A stretch of 64,000 nucleotides of DNA, taken from the NCBI GenBank assembly GCA_037576195.1, contig CM075102.1, positions 186,001 to 250,000 of the forward strand, given 5' to 3'. The DNA is from Phytoseiulus persimilis. Taxonomy: Eukaryota > Arthropoda > Arachnida > Mesostigmata > Phytoseiidae. A model generated the notes under the pieces. That model was not told where the DNA came from, did no database searches, and was given only the letters and a program-made list of their open reading frames with translations. Positions 1 to 14,000 of the stretch are shown one piece after another. Made by a program: the position numbers and the translations under genes. Each line of letters opens with the position of its first letter. Positions within the stretch are counted from its first letter, which is position 1.

Positions 1-33
1 CGAGTTCGAGTTGACAGTCTGCTGCTTTTGCAG

Positions 34-334
34 GGTGGGGGAGATCTTCCTCACTGCGTTCCAGATGGGGAGGAACCCAGGGGCCGCTGGACGGAAAGCT
101 GCTGCGTTTCCTGCGGGCGAACCCAATCGACGCTCCTCTGGACAGAGATCCCACGGACTTTGGGGACGATTTTGAGCTCAATGAACGAGCGATTCGAACA
201 CGGGACGTCGGCCAGAGTGCGCTCCTAGGCCGAAGCCGCACCTGGAAACGCTCTCAGCCCCAGTTCCCACCGATGCGGTCTTGGGCGATCTCACAGACAC
301 TTACGAACATCTAGATTCTGCCTCGGAGCTCAGC
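34..334 (+). CDS. possible partial coding exon at the left edge, unidentified
   Basis: A pyrimidine-rich tract ending in CAG (31-33) precedes this segment and a consensus donor GTGAGT begins at 335, so it has exon-like borders. The middle (about 95-225) reads well in one frame (LDGKLLRFLRANPIDAP followed by acidic DRDPTDFGDDFELNER). The end (about 225-334) reads well in another frame (PKPHLETLSAPVPTD, then LGDLTDTYEHLDSASELS). No single frame stays open across the whole segment. Either splice sites inside it were missed, it is a decayed exon, or the open frames are chance. I recognise no family. The gene, if real, would extend left of the window. Confidence 0.22.
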
Positions 335-3311
335 GTGAGTCCTGGGCGGATGGCATCATTCGTTCTTCACTTACTCAATCAGTTAGTCAGTCCGTCACTT
401 TTTCGCTGAAGTCGTGGACGGCAAGTCAACGTCCGACAGTGCATCGACCCCAGAGGCACTTCGCCGAACAGAAAGTGAACAACTTCAGACCTACGGCTGA
501 CTATGCGACCAGCATCCGGTCGCTTTCTGCCAGCCTGGTTGTCAGCTTGCCTGGCTGTTTGCTTTGCTCGTCTGACGAACTGACAACCGACGATTCCTGC
601 TCGTTTCGGCAACTCAACGATTCCCATTCCGTACAGAAAACCTTAGCGACAACTAGAGAAGGGCAGAGCGTTCCGACAGGGCTCGGTCCTACCCGTAATC
701 CGAACGCGTACCATCGAGCCTGCCTCCCGATCAGGGGCAGTTTCAGGAACGAACTTTCTGCGCATTCGCTCCTGACAGAGTTCGCCGTTTACGCCGAGGG
801 GAGATTCTATTTTGTTGGGCCCGTTCGTCTCTAGAGAAGAGGAATTCGGAGGAGAGAAACCCCATGCGCCGGTCAACGAGGCCCAGTCGCTGGCTCGACT
901 GGGTGCCACGTCATGTCGTCAACACTCCACGAGAGCGCGAAGCTCAAAACTCATCCGAACTCTCGATCAGCTGCTGCATGCGCCGTCGTCGTTGCCATTG
1001 TCTTGCGTGAATCGATGGTGGCCGCACGGTGCCGAAACGCGTTGCCCGGGCAAGTGGGCTCTCTGTGACGGCCGTATAGTGGAGATCTCCTCCCGGAGGT
1101 CACTGAACCGAGGACGTTACGCACGGCGGTCATTGACTGCGGCTAGCTCAGCGTTCCCGTAACTCCACTCGCGCTGCTTCACATTCGCTCGGGAGAGAAA
1201 TTTAATACGAATAGACAACGATAGAGATAATAATGCAGAATTCCGAGTTCTTGCGATTCGTGCCCAAGAAGTTGTTGTCTCGCACGAACAGGTATGAGGA
1301 GGGGAGTGAGATTCTCGTTCCCCCCGGTTGGTCAAATTCCGGGCGCTCACCAACCTGGTATCCGCTTCTGGACGAAACATTAGCACCGGAAAGCCAGCTC
1401 TGGAAGGTTTGGATCCCGCGCCATCGGTCTTCACTCATCGAGGCGCTCCAAGTCCTTCGTTCTCAAGGCCCTATTCGCCAAGTGAGCCCCGTGACTGTTT
1501 CCGCTCCGATTCTTGGAACAGTTCGCGTCCTCGCATACAGCATGGCGGCTCAACAGTTGCATTATTCGAGGGGACTGATCCGGCTGGCGGACAGTCGCGT
1601 TGTCGAGCTTGCCGAACACCATATTCGCCATACGTCTGAGTCAGGCTAGGACAGAGGTCCTGGCTGTGCCTCTGTCCTCTTCTCACTCGAACCGAGGTTC
1701 GCTCCACTGAAACAGAGAAAAGCCCCTCTCAGGGACAAACCCGCGGCTCGTTCCCGGAATGAATGAATTCGGAAGTGCTCCGAGACTGTACGGCCAGAGA
1801 GTCTCTGGAAAATACGGAGAATCCCGCTTTTCTCTGAAGTCCAAAGAAAGTTACTTGGGAGCGCTCTGTGAAGATTGATGGCGAGGTTCCCGCCGGAGCT
1901 CCGACGACGCGAACGACGTGAGCGCCAACGCTCCGGGTGAATGACCTCTGGGCAAGTTCGTTGACCTCGCTTGGCAACGACAAATCCCGAGCGAATGTAT
2001 TCACAGAAAGAGAAAATGTCAACTACTCCCTCCGAGTAATCGATAGCAGTGGATTCGCAGCGAGGAATCTGGGCCGGTGAAACGAGACGCATGCACGCAG
2101 AACTTGCTGCCTCCCGCTCTCAGCTCAGATGAGTCTTTCTGGGGATGCCCTAACTCCAGCGGAAGCCTCGTGCGCCGCGCTTCTGGTGGCGAGCCCTGGT
2201 TCGGCTGGCGAGCATCGGAGCTGCTCTTGTCGAGATCGGTCAGAACACGGGAGCGAGCGAGCGAGCTAATATGACACAGATGAGAGACACAGTTGCGACG
2301 ATCAGTCTTCGATGTTGACCACCACCGCGTAACCAAAATGCCTTTTGTTGTCTGTCGTTGCGACATCATGATGGAACTGTATGTTGCTAGATTAGCCAAA
2401 CAAGATTCTAAAAAGCGCCGTGACATGATCGAACACCAAATCGTACAAATGTACTCGACAGGATGTGGTCTTCGGGCTTCAGTTGTGAGGCACCTCTGTC
2501 TCAGCGTGTATTGTAATTGCGCTGCGGGTCCGTTGCTCTCGGACGGACAGACAAACGGTTAACGATTCGCCCGGGAGCCCGAACAGCTTTCGCGAAATCT
2601 CGACCGCGCTTCCGAACCAGTAGAAGCTGGAGAACAAACACATCGTACGCCCCCGCGGAGGACGCGGTCCAACGGAAGAGCAAAACTCCGAATCAACGGA
2701 GCGCACCGTTTTCGAGAAGCACCCTTCACGGAAGCAGGCTCCCTTTTAACTCACGCTCACGGAATCGAGGGAAGTTGACATCCTTCGCGAAAGCTCCCTG
2801 TGAGGTTTGATGGTGCAGAACAGATTCAGTTGGTCGCTTAGTTCAAAAAGACGAGTACCCCTTCTGGACATTCGCTAGGCCAGCCGCGAGAGACTCACTG
2901 AGTTGAAGATCTATTGTGTTAGAAGCTGCGTCCTTATCTTCAGAGACAAGCGTAACGAAATTCATTCATCCCAGTATCTGTCTGGAGCTCACGCACTCGT
3001 TGAAGGGTTGGACTGCCGGCAGCTCCTCTGATCGCCGATGAAGAGACTCCGATCAAGAGCCTCACAATGGGCAGAGGCTCCATGCGTCCCTGAGACAATT
3101 TAACTCCACGGAGCCCGAGGAGATGTTCAGGATGCCTGCGAGAAACCCGAGGCTGACCGCGACGTCCGGAGCCTCTGTCGGCGTCAGTGGTTCGACGCTG
3201 CTGCGGAACTTACCGCATCGTGCCGCGAGGCCACGTGAGGGCGTGGAATTCGGTGGATAGTTCTGGTTGAGTTGTTCATCCCAACGAGAACAGAGAGACC
3301 GATGCGCGGAG

Positions 3312-3436
3312 AGATCGATCGATCGAGCGATCAATCAATGCCCATGGAAGGCGCGAAACAGAATATCTTAAATGAATATTAACTCCGAGGCGTCAAAACC
3401 CTTTCTTCGGTGAGCCCGATCGCTCGCTCGCTCGCT
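3312..3436. repeat. two close tetranucleotide arrays (GATC, then CGCT)
   Basis: Positions about 3312-3338 are tandem GATC units drifting into CAAT units. About 85 bp further on, 3421-3436 is four perfect CGCT units. Both are short simple repeats in non-coding DNA. Confidence 0.8.
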
Positions 3437-6400
3437 CTCCGTTTAGTTCATCCATCGCCGCAGCACCCACACACGGACCAGGTGACCGCTCCGAGCCATC
3501 GACAGACTATCGGTTGCGATTGTATTTACGAATTTGCTGCGCCCAAATCACAAAGACACCGTCCCCCGTCCCGAAGGGTTGACTGCTGGACCACTGAGCT
3601 GGCTCATATTTGCTCACGGTGTTATTCAAATGCCAGCCCTGCTCACAGCGAACCCCCACGTCTTGCTCGCCTGCAGACATCAAGCACACACTCGCACAAA
3701 TCATCTGTGACACGTCGCATGAGGTACCGACAGGTATCCGAGACGAGGGAGCCGGTCGGAAGCGTTCTGACGTACGGAGTCGCTGTTACGCAACGATTTC
3801 CTCGGCTTTGGGACGCCTCCGCAGTGCACTCTCCGACGCTGATAGACTCGGTCGTAATATCCCCGCCCCACCGAGTGAAGATCCGATCTCCTTTGAGAGG
3901 GAGAGGCGACAGAAGCAGAAGATACGCTCTTGATGCATTCATCGTTCATTGTGCGACCTTGGTCAAGACTCGTCCACCCGATCAACCATGGGTCGGCGGA
4001 GCTCTCACCGTTTCTTCTCGCTCAACCCCATCTCTACTAGTGACTTTTGGCGGCAATTCCTGCGGGCGGAAGTACGGGAGCAATAATTCACCCAGTCATA
4101 CGGCTTTGTGTTCAACAGGATGCGTTAACCGGTCCGAACTCCTTCGTTCCTTCCCGACCGAGTGACCGCTACTCACTCCGATCAGCTGAGTCTAGGAGGA
4201 GGCGAACAACGGCCCGGAGAAAGCTAACGAGCTCCTCTGAGAGCGAGACGTCAAGGGTGACGGCGGTAGCGCCAGTCCACGGTGAGGCGGATTCGTCATT
4301 TCAGAAGACCAAAGATCCGATATCGTTGTCTCGCTCTATCGCTTTGTAGCGAGTGCACGTTATGACTTATTGCTCCGATCATATCAGCATCAACACTCGA
4401 TACTCGAACCGGGTTGCACTCGAACAGATCTTGAATTATGGCTCAAAGAACGAACAGGAGGCAACTCCGACAGGCCGGCCGGGGAAGACTCTGGCGACTT
4501 CGATGAAACGACTCTTCGGATTGGTGGAAAGCTCCGAAAACTCCAGTTCCGATATTTCAATCCCGTTGATTTTGCCCGTGCTCCCCTCGACGAGATGAAG
4601 TCTGCTGCGAAGAGCCGGCTGGAGATCTGGTTGGCCGACTTGCTGGCTGGCGGGGCCGAAGTTCATCAGGCCAACGATTCACTCATCTGAATGTGACGTT
4701 GATGACACCACTGCGTCAAGATCGCAAGGTTTTTCGCGACTCCTGGCCATCGAGGCGCTGCGGTGGCGGAGGATATTTCCACGATCCCGGACGTGCGTCT
4801 CGTTGTGGAAGTCGATGAAATTAGCGCCAAGGGACACGCCGGGGGTTCTGAGGTGTCGAGAAACTAATCGCTCAGAAACGCTCGAGGAGCCAACTGTAGA
4901 ACGAGTGGAGCTCGAGTTTTCGTTCCGACTCACCGGAGACCTCTCTCGTGCGTCCCCGAACGAGCGCTGTCACTCAGACGTCAATCAGAGGCAACAAGAA
5001 TGAAATGTCCGTATGAGAGCGAGTGACTGAGCCTAAATGTCAAATTTGTTTGCTCGTCTATAAAGCAAAGAAAGAGTTAGCCTGTTTGTAGAAGGTTCCG
5101 ACAACGCTCCGCTCGCCCGTCCAGCGTCGCCAGAAGTCGACCCGGACTCGCTGTGGTCGTCGGACGAAGGACCTGATGCTCCCAAGTGCCCGAAAGGCCG
5201 CCGCAATCGCCTCTCATACCCGAGTCCTGAAATCGGTCCATGCCGGGATCAGGCCATACATAAATCGGAATGAGCGGATCTTCCCGGCCCACCAGAGGCG
5301 TAAAGCGCGAAATGAGCCAACCAAAACGAGCCCCGCTCGACCATGGGAGAACAATCGTCGAAACATGTCTTGTGTTATGATGGTACCGTGACAATGCGGA
5401 TCCAACCGAGACGTCGCTGAGTCTGACCGAGTGTTGTCTCCACATCTCTATCTGCGTCCATCTCCCCGCCGAGTTCCTCACATTGTGCAACGTTATCTCG
5501 CCGAGGAGTTCGTATTCTGGAGCAGCATTGTGGCTAGCCATGATTGAATTATTACAACATCAGGAGTCAGTCAGCGCCATCTCAACAGGCCACGCGTCAA
5601 ATTTCAGTTTTCTTCAACGGGGGTTCGAAAAGACGAGGTTCAAGGTCGGGATGGAGCTCCTGAGAGCTCGCCTCCGCAGAAAGGGCTCCAGACGAAGCGA
5701 AGGAATTTTCACCGATCCGGGAACGAAGTGGATGTCGCGCGGCTTCGCCGTTCCCGGAGAGTTGGGTCGCGTCGGAAAATCAATAATCCAGGGCTCCGCG
5801 CGAACTGAGAACTCCTCATTTCTCCCAGCGACTGCGAAATCTGTTTGCCGACCGCCTTTTGTTCCCTACTACTCCAACAGTAGCGGGGCCGAGAGGCTCA
5901 ATTTCCACTTCGTCACTTTTCGCGTTCGGTTCGTTCGAGTTGAGCCCAACGAGTTGAGGGAATCGAAGTGGGGGCGGATGGACCAGCAGCGCCAGCCGAG
6001 TCAAGCCGGACTGGGGAGGCTGTTCGAGCCTTTGTTTGTCGTCTTTTCGTTGTTCGAATTAACGCGAGCGGAAACGTGAGTGCATGCCATGACGCACCCT
6101 CAAACACTTACGCACACGAGCTCACCACTCATTCGCTCCTGAGCGGCAGCTCGAACCGTTGGAGCCGGTCGGCAGCGACTCGTTCCCAACTCGGCTTTCA
6201 CTAACGTCGAAGGCAAGCGCGTCTCTCCAAGAACTCGATACTACGCCGTGGCGCTTGGCATTCGACCCCCAACGTTCTCTCGGTGCTTTAACACCGAATC
6301 CGTTCAACCGACGGAACGGCGGAGGTCAGAGCACAGAGAGCGGACTCGATCTCAGCCGCTCGGAGCTCCCAGACTCGCCGAACCGAGAAAACATCAGGCA

Positions 6401-8045
6401 CTACCTGTTTCGGTTTGCTCGTTGAGTCCGCCCGGCTCGCCAGGATTTTGCAAACAGCGTTAGGGAATCGCATGTGCGCGATCCACACGAGAGCAGAACC
6501 AGTCGGCGTCGAGGACCCGCGTTCCACGGAAGGAAACATAAATTTGTGGTTTCGCTTGAGTTTACGGTTTTTTTTTTCATTCTCACCATCAGGTAGGAAG
6601 TGTTGTTTCCCTGCTTCGCGCGGACTTGAGTTATACGACAACGGGACATCGAAGAAATTCGCGACAGCTTTCGTGAGAGCACAGCGTCTCGAAACGCAGA
6701 TCTGTCGCAAAACCATCCACGACTACTTTGCCGACTTCATCGTCGACCGGCCGCTCGTCATCAATTCGTTGATAACTGGCGAACCATATCTTCGCGCCCT
6801 CGGTCTGCGCCCACAGAGCTCGGGTGGCGGCTAGCGGCTCGGCCGGAGTTCGCTGCACCTTCACCAAACCAGCAAGTAAATCCGCTCTGAGGCTAACAAG
6901 ACAGGCTGCCGCGCGATTCTCGGTCAGTTGATATCGTAAAGTTTCAAATTAGCACATCCCGTTAGAAAGTCAGGTTCCTCGTAAATTTCAACATTAAAAT
7001 CGCCTCTTCGGGTGTAGGAGTGGAGGAAAGGTGACCGCAGACGGTTGCGACCTGTTGGACGCGGGGTCGAGTTTGATATCGATAATTTGGGGTTTCGGGA
7101 GAGCAGGTCATCCGAAGCACAGGCCAAGTCTAGCAGCGGTAACGACGCTTCCGGATTCCATTTCAGAGAGCATGTCCGCGCTCCAGGACCGAGTCCGTAT
7201 TCAGCTCGCACCAAAAACGAGCTGCGCGGCTGAAGCTCCGTCGCTAGAAGAGAATCCTCAAAGCTCTCCCCCAGCTCGCTCTCGGTTGCGAAAGACTCTG
7301 CTGTCAGCGATCTTTTGTGCTCTGCAGCGAGCGAGAAGTTGACGTCGGCTGTTCTCGTCCAGATTAAACAGATGCCGCCGCCCATCCTCGATGAAAAGAG
7401 AATTTCGGCGCACAGTTGCCAGGAGGGAATGCGTCGCCGTTTTTTCGATCGTCAGCTCCTTCTCATTTGCCCGAGTCTGAGAGCGGCTGGCCGTAACATT
7501 GGAAAGCTGGGCGGATCCTCACTCTTGACTCCGCCCTCGAGAGTACGGCGAGGGTAATAGCAAAAGTGAGGCCGCACGAGGGACAACGGCGGAGAGAAAA
7601 TAACGTTTCGGGAAATAACTACGCTTCTTCGAAGCGTCCCTCCTCGCTCAATCGGGCTCTCTTGGAGTTTAGTTTTCCGACTAAAGACTTCCATACTATA
7701 TCGATGGACTTCGTACAGATCGCTGGATGTCACGTGCATCACAACGGAGCAGGGCTTCAACTTCGCGTGAATCCTCGTAGAGCCGAGAGCCAGGGCCGAT
7801 CTACGGAGAGCTGCAGTCGTCTCATTATCACTCGGCACCAAATAAATTCACGATCTATTCGATGCGTCCCGCCGTCCAGATCGGAGAGAACATTGTCACC
7901 AGATGCCGAGCGGCGGGCGATTAGGCTAAGATACCGATAGGCAGACCTCAAAGCTTTGATTTGCATTCGAGCATCTTAAAGAATTGTTACGGTGACCGAG
8001 CTTAAGCAACGGGTGAGCCTTTGTGCCGGTCTGACCGCTTAGCTC

Positions 8046-8063
8046 GTCGGTCGGTCGGTCGGT
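8046..8063. repeat. GTCG tetranucleotide microsatellite
   Basis: Tandem GTCG/TCGG units run over 18 bp in non-coding sequence. They precede a T-rich segment at about 8078-8096. Confidence 0.8.
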
Positions 8064-11000
8064 AGGCCTTAGCTTATCTTTCACTAACCTTTTTTCAAGG
8101 CAATGATGTGACTGGTGGATCGAAGAAAAACCGGATCAGGCGCGAGCAGCTGACCCATTCACAAAAGGATGAGTGCGCCGCCTAAGCCTTCTGTTGGACC
8201 AATATGCTCCTGCTATGTCCGCGATTGCTTGCATCGATGTGAGCACGGCTCCGGAGGAATCCGCGATCGATCTCCCTTTCGTCGGAGCCGCTCGTCTCGC
8301 GCACGATTGCGACTCTGTTCTGCCACGGGAGGCTCTTCTGGCCCAGACTGGAAGTTGGCCACGGCGCTCTCGCTCGTGCACAAGACACACGCACATGGCG
8401 CTGGCACGAGGCGTATGCACAACGAGGGCTCGAGCTCATCGCCTTCTTCCGTCTCGACCTCTATTCCAGGGTAAGCGTCTCTCTGTGTGTTGTTCGAAAG
8501 TCTGCTCGTACGATGCGGATGTTCTGATGGTTCATCGCTTCGAGCTCCGTATCCCTCGGAGCTGAAGGAAAAAGTCCGCGCAGCATCTGAGTACGACGCT
8601 GAGTCTGGAGTTTGAATTATCCTCGGTGATGTAAGAGCCTGAAGAAAAGTGGACTCGACTCCTCGGGTGGAGAACAAGCAAATCTCGACACAATCGCTCG
8701 TGCCTCATGGGAGAAACAAGCCGCTGGCAATGTACTCGCGGCAACATGTCGCTTCGATGGAGTCCTGTTGTCGCATTGTTCAACCTCGATGACCTCTCAG
8801 AGTCAAGGTTGCAATCACGCTCAAAATAATGATGCCCGCCGCCAAGCGCTCAACAAGAGAGGATGGGCGGTTGGTTGGACCGACCGACCAACACGAGAAC
8901 ACTTCATTCAACTCACAACACAACGGGCTTTTTATTGGACCTTGCGACAGCAACAGGACAGTCGCTTCGGCAGCTCCTCTCAACTCTCTGGCTCGACGAA
9001 GGTTCAGTCGCTTTTCGGCCAGGGAGGTTCGGATTCGGGGACACAATGAGCCAGGCCACTCTGATGAAGATGATTCGTGGAAATCGCGTACTTGATCGAA
9101 GAACGAGACCCCACGTAACCGGACCTATTTTCGGGCTCAAGCCCGCGGAGTTTCCAGGAGCTTCGTCGCTGAAGCGGCGACGCTAACAACTCGTCCACTC
9201 TGAAAACGTTAGTGGGTCGTAACTAGCGACGATCGCTCGGGGCTCTCGAATGGGCGATTCCCCACTCACAATACAGACTGCTTCGTTGATTGTTCAACTC
9301 TTGAATTATATTCGAGAGCGACTCGGTGTTCTGAGATGTCTCGTAGGGAGCGAAGTTTTTCAACAATCGTTTGTTTTGACTCGCCTCTTCGTTCTCTCCA
9401 TCTGCCGAGAGCGGCAAGTGTCGTCGTGAGCGACTACGAATCGTCTGTCTCGGTTTGTCGTCGTTCCAAACGTGTCCGATATTAATGAGTTCATTCATCC
9501 GCGAGCAGTCAACTATGGAATTTCAGGAGGCCACATCAAGATGAGCTCACCGTACCGGCCATGTTATGCGGAACGATCAAGCGTTTCAGTGGATCGTGCG
9601 TCGAGTTCCACCCGGCACCGACGGATGATCTCGATTTTCACGGAGAATGTTCAATGGTTAGGAGAGTGCGGTCGTCGCGAGAAGTCACATAGTCATGCAT
9701 ACGTATGAGAATTAGGGAAAGAAATCGGCGAGGCTGCTTGAGAACAGCGGCGACTGAGCTGAGATTCGCGAACCCAGTCCTGGAATGTTTGGCCGAGAAC
9801 GAACGACTCGCTGAGGATCAAGTGAGTGGCTTCGAAGCTCCAGGAAAGCGCGAAGGAAAATCCTGCGGCGCTCCTCACAATTTGCTACTTTTCAAAAAGT
9901 CTCATTGTCACGCAGGTCGGCAGTCGACAGTGTTGTTTACAAAGTGCGATCGGTTGGTACAAAGTGGCGGGCAATATGTGTTCTTGAGCGATTCCCTGGG
10001 GATGGGGATGTTCAATATAGACGACAGACGCAAGGGCGTGAGGGTATTGACAGAGAATCCGAAAACCAGACGGCTCGGAATCGCAATTTTTTCAATGAGA
10101 TAGGGACTCGCCAGTATTCCTCCGTAAGCCCACGAGAACACAATCGTTGTTCGCGGTGCATTATAGCCGGTCCTGTTGCACTTTTGACGATTGTCGTTGT
10201 GTGCTCCGCGCACTCAAACACCACTCCAGCTCGAGATTGGGGGAGACCGACACGAGTTGGCAAATCTCAGAGCTAGACTATGGCACTCAACGGGTTGAGA
10301 TGGCTGCTCCGCTCGCCGACCATCAGGACAGTCAGCGCGGAGAAGAGTTTCGCCGAATATGATGTATGTCGGATGTCGTCTCAGCTAAGGGCGCTTTTGA
10401 AGCAATTGTGTCAGTCTGCATTGGAATGAGCTCCAAGTGGACAGCGAGCGGTGCGTACAACGAACCGCCTCAAGAGCTCTGGCTCGAGCGCGGTTGTCGG
10501 ATTCGGCCGAGAGAAAAAATATCACGTTCTGCGGGCGACCTTTTCAACGCGACGACATGAAGAGGCAGATCCCTCATCTATGAATGGAAGAGTATTTTTC
10601 GAACGAAAGCGCGTATAATGACGACTCTCAGCACTGGGACCGAGCCGGAGTCTCTCAGTCGTGGCTCGGAGCAGCGCCGCCGCCGTTCCCCTTTACTGAA
10701 GAAGACGTGCGTAGCTAGGAAGCCACCATTCCTCCGAGAACAGTCCAAAAGACGCGAGTTCGAACGTAAGCGGTCATCTTAAGATAGAGCGCCTCCCTTC
10801 TGGAGCGGAATCGCTTTTTTTCGCTCCAAGGTTCTGGTTATTATTTGGAGTAGAAATCGGTCAGTGTTTGAATCGCAGTCGATGTCCGGGCTCTGCTGTC
10901 TGCGCTTGTCCAACGGGCTGCTTTGTGTATTCTTGTTTCAGGAGCACGCGCTCGACAATACACGGAGAGATCGGCGCTGATGCCGTCACCGCACAAGCTC

Positions 11001-14000
11001 GAACACATGACTTGCCGATCCGCGCCGAGGCTCCGGCGAACTGCACCTCAATCTTTCTCTCGACATTTTTCCTCGAGTTTTCGCGCAATGTCCCTTCGTC
11101 GTTTGTTGTTTTTTCTCGTCTTGGAGTTTTCGCGAAGAGGCAGCGGCGGCGGCAGCAGCGTGCTGCGAACGCCCACGGTTGCAGATCATGGGGAAGGAGC
11201 GCGACGTGCGCCTGGGCAAGCGCCCTGCGGCAGAAGGGGTAACTGCGACTGGAATCCGTCCCTTGTTCGGAATTTATGGCCTCCGGCAAATCGGATGATG
11301 ATGCTTCAAACGCTCGGGCTCGCCGACGCGTCCGCAGCCCCAATAAAGACATGATAAGCTAGATTCGCGGTCGTATTGGATAACGAGGCTTGGAGCTTTC
11401 GGGTAATCTTCTTGGAGTTTGAGACTGGACTTCCTGGATGACCTTCCCATCTGTGCAGTGCATTTAAGCGATTCGCTCGGGATTAGCTGGCCAACTCCAC
11501 AGAACGCGGCTGTTAGCCTTGAACATATGGGCAACGGATCGCTCACTCAACGATTGTCTCTACGATTGAAGACAATCAACGTGATCCCACAGCTCCGTCG
11601 AGATTCGGCTTCCTGAGGACCTGGCGATCACGTGTGTTTTGACAGACTTTCGCGACGAAAGTGCTCGAACCTGTCGGAACGAACCGCTCGGATGGATACA
11701 GATGTCCACGGCCCGGACAATCGACAATCGCAATTGACCGCTTGGATAACCAGAAGACGAATTTGAGATTCAAATTGAGTTTAATCCGCAACGATCCCGG
11801 AGCTCTCAAGAGTCTCAAGTTCAAGTTCGGCCGAAGGTCTCATTTTAATTCAGAGGTGTCGGTCGGACTCCGGAGTTGAAGGACAAGTGTTCCTCGAAGG
11901 CAGCGCTTTGTCACCAAACTGGGAAATGCCTTGAGCGCATCCAGTCCTGACCAGGAGCTTAGAATTATTTTGCACGAGCTCGAGGAAAACGAGCTGCGAG
12001 GAGTTCCGGGCCAACGACGCGACCGGGGAAATCCGAGATCGGCAATCACTGCTGTCGATGAATCCCACGTCCCTTTCTTCAAGGCTCCGCTGCTGAGCTC
12101 GAACTCCGATGAGTATTGGAAACATATGGAGTACAAGGCGCTATCTGAGCAGCGCTGTCCATGAATGTCGGCCCATCGAGGGGATTCGTCACGGCGATGT
12201 CCAGGAAGAGATTTACGTGAGGGAGGGGGTGGGTTTATAGCTCTGTCAGAAACCGCACATAAGGAGTTTACAGCCAGCGGTTCGTCCAGTCCGCCATTTC
12301 AATCTGAAGTTTCCGCCATCGCTGCTCTCGACATCGGTGGTCTTCGGAGCTCGAACCTCGATGAACGGCGCGATTGGCGAACTCATCCTGGAAACGATGA
12401 TTGACGATGAGTGCATCGATGATCCTCGGCTCGGGGCCGAATCGACGGGATATTGAGCGAAATCGAATCGGCTGCGTGGCGTGGTCTGGTTATGTCAGAT
12501 TCGAAGAGTCTTCGGATCCAATCGGAGCCACATCTCTGTTGCACAAAGGGTTAGTTATATAGGGTACATTGTCAGAACACCTTGCCGCCGCCGTACCAGC
12601 CCTCCCGAGTCCATCTGTGGTCTCAATTCGCGGATTCGAGTTTTACTGTGGTTCCGCTCGAATCGTTTTCGTCGATTTATGCGCATTGTCGTTACTCAAC
12701 GCATTGTCAGCCCCGGCTATTGATACTATACCGGCCTACGACTATTTTATTGATGCCGAGATGAATGGCTACTTCGTGGCCTACGTTTGAACGTCGGGAG
12801 ATACCCAGCTGTGAACAGGACTCAAAGAGTGAGGTCCGCTGTCTCGAGTGATCAAAGGACTCTATTCCACGTCGCTGAAAAACGAAAACGAAACGGACGA
12901 CGTCGTCGGGGATTCCGTAACGAGGCGTCAACATCTGGCGAGCAATTAATGCTCAAATAGTTATCGGCCGTCTGCATCGACTGTGTGTGTTAGCTTCTTC
13001 TCAACGCTGCTGCGCGCCTCCACGCTCGCCCGCCGAGTCTCTCGAGCTCCAATATCTGTCGGCTGAACGGCGAAAAACTAACTAGTCAAAGAGTCAGTCA
13101 ATTCAAACTCGAGGCTCAACTCCGGCTCGAGCGCCAGGCCAGCGAGGACCCGACGCGCTGAGGGGTTGCGCAATCAGAGCAGACATCGCACCAGCTCAAT
13201 TCGAAGTCGAAAATTTAGCCCCACAAAACCACGGTCGACATTCCGATGGAGTTATTCACGCGGAGATTCCTGCGAGCGATTTCCGGTGGAAATCTCCGTT
13301 GCAGCTTTTGCGAGTCGTGGAGTTCCTAAAAGTGAACCTCATTGAGGAACCCAGTTCAAAGCCCGCATTTCTGTTCTTTCACCGGCGGAGGACGAGGGAA
13401 CTCCCTGGAATATTGAGAGACTGACGACGCTAGTTCCTACTGCTCCTCAATTAATGTCGATGCTCGCACACATCATGTTTATTGCTGTCGTTCAAGGGTG
13501 GTGAACCTTCAAACGACCCACATTCCCGGAGGTCAATACATTCGGGTAGTGGAGCAGAACCGAAACGTCCATTACGAGCTTGAGTCTTAAGCTACATATC
13601 AATAAACCTTCCGTCATCGGATCATCGGACTCGGAAGGAGGCTCACGGAAGGATCCGATGTAGGCGATGCTTCGAACGAAAGACGGATGTTTGAGCATGA
13701 TTCTCAATTTGCTTCGGATCGAGCTCGAGCACCGGGCCGATTCCTCGAGAAAACGAGACCTTCCAGCACGAAGGTCGGCCCTTGGAAACGTTCTCCAGGT
13801 AGATAGCTACCTCAGCGCCTCCTGGAGCTTCCTTCTTTCATGAATTCCGACTGGGCCCGCGGTTGTTTCTACTCCGAAAAGTTCCAGGAAATTGTCGGGG
13901 CGCTCCACGATGGGCAGTGTTTCAAAAATAGTTCGGTCACAAATCAAAACCAACGTTATTGATGATGATGACGGCGACTACTGCAGCGGTGGTAACGATC

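Noticed and set aside
1233..1649. 138-codon ATG-initiated frame
   Set aside because: Several frames of this length are expected by chance in 64 kb of this composition, and no family likeness or splice context was found.
3410..4165. 251-codon plus-strand open frame
   Set aside because: Starts inside a CGCT microsatellite, has no domain likeness, and overlapping frames on the other strand are equally open; best explained by stop-poor composition.
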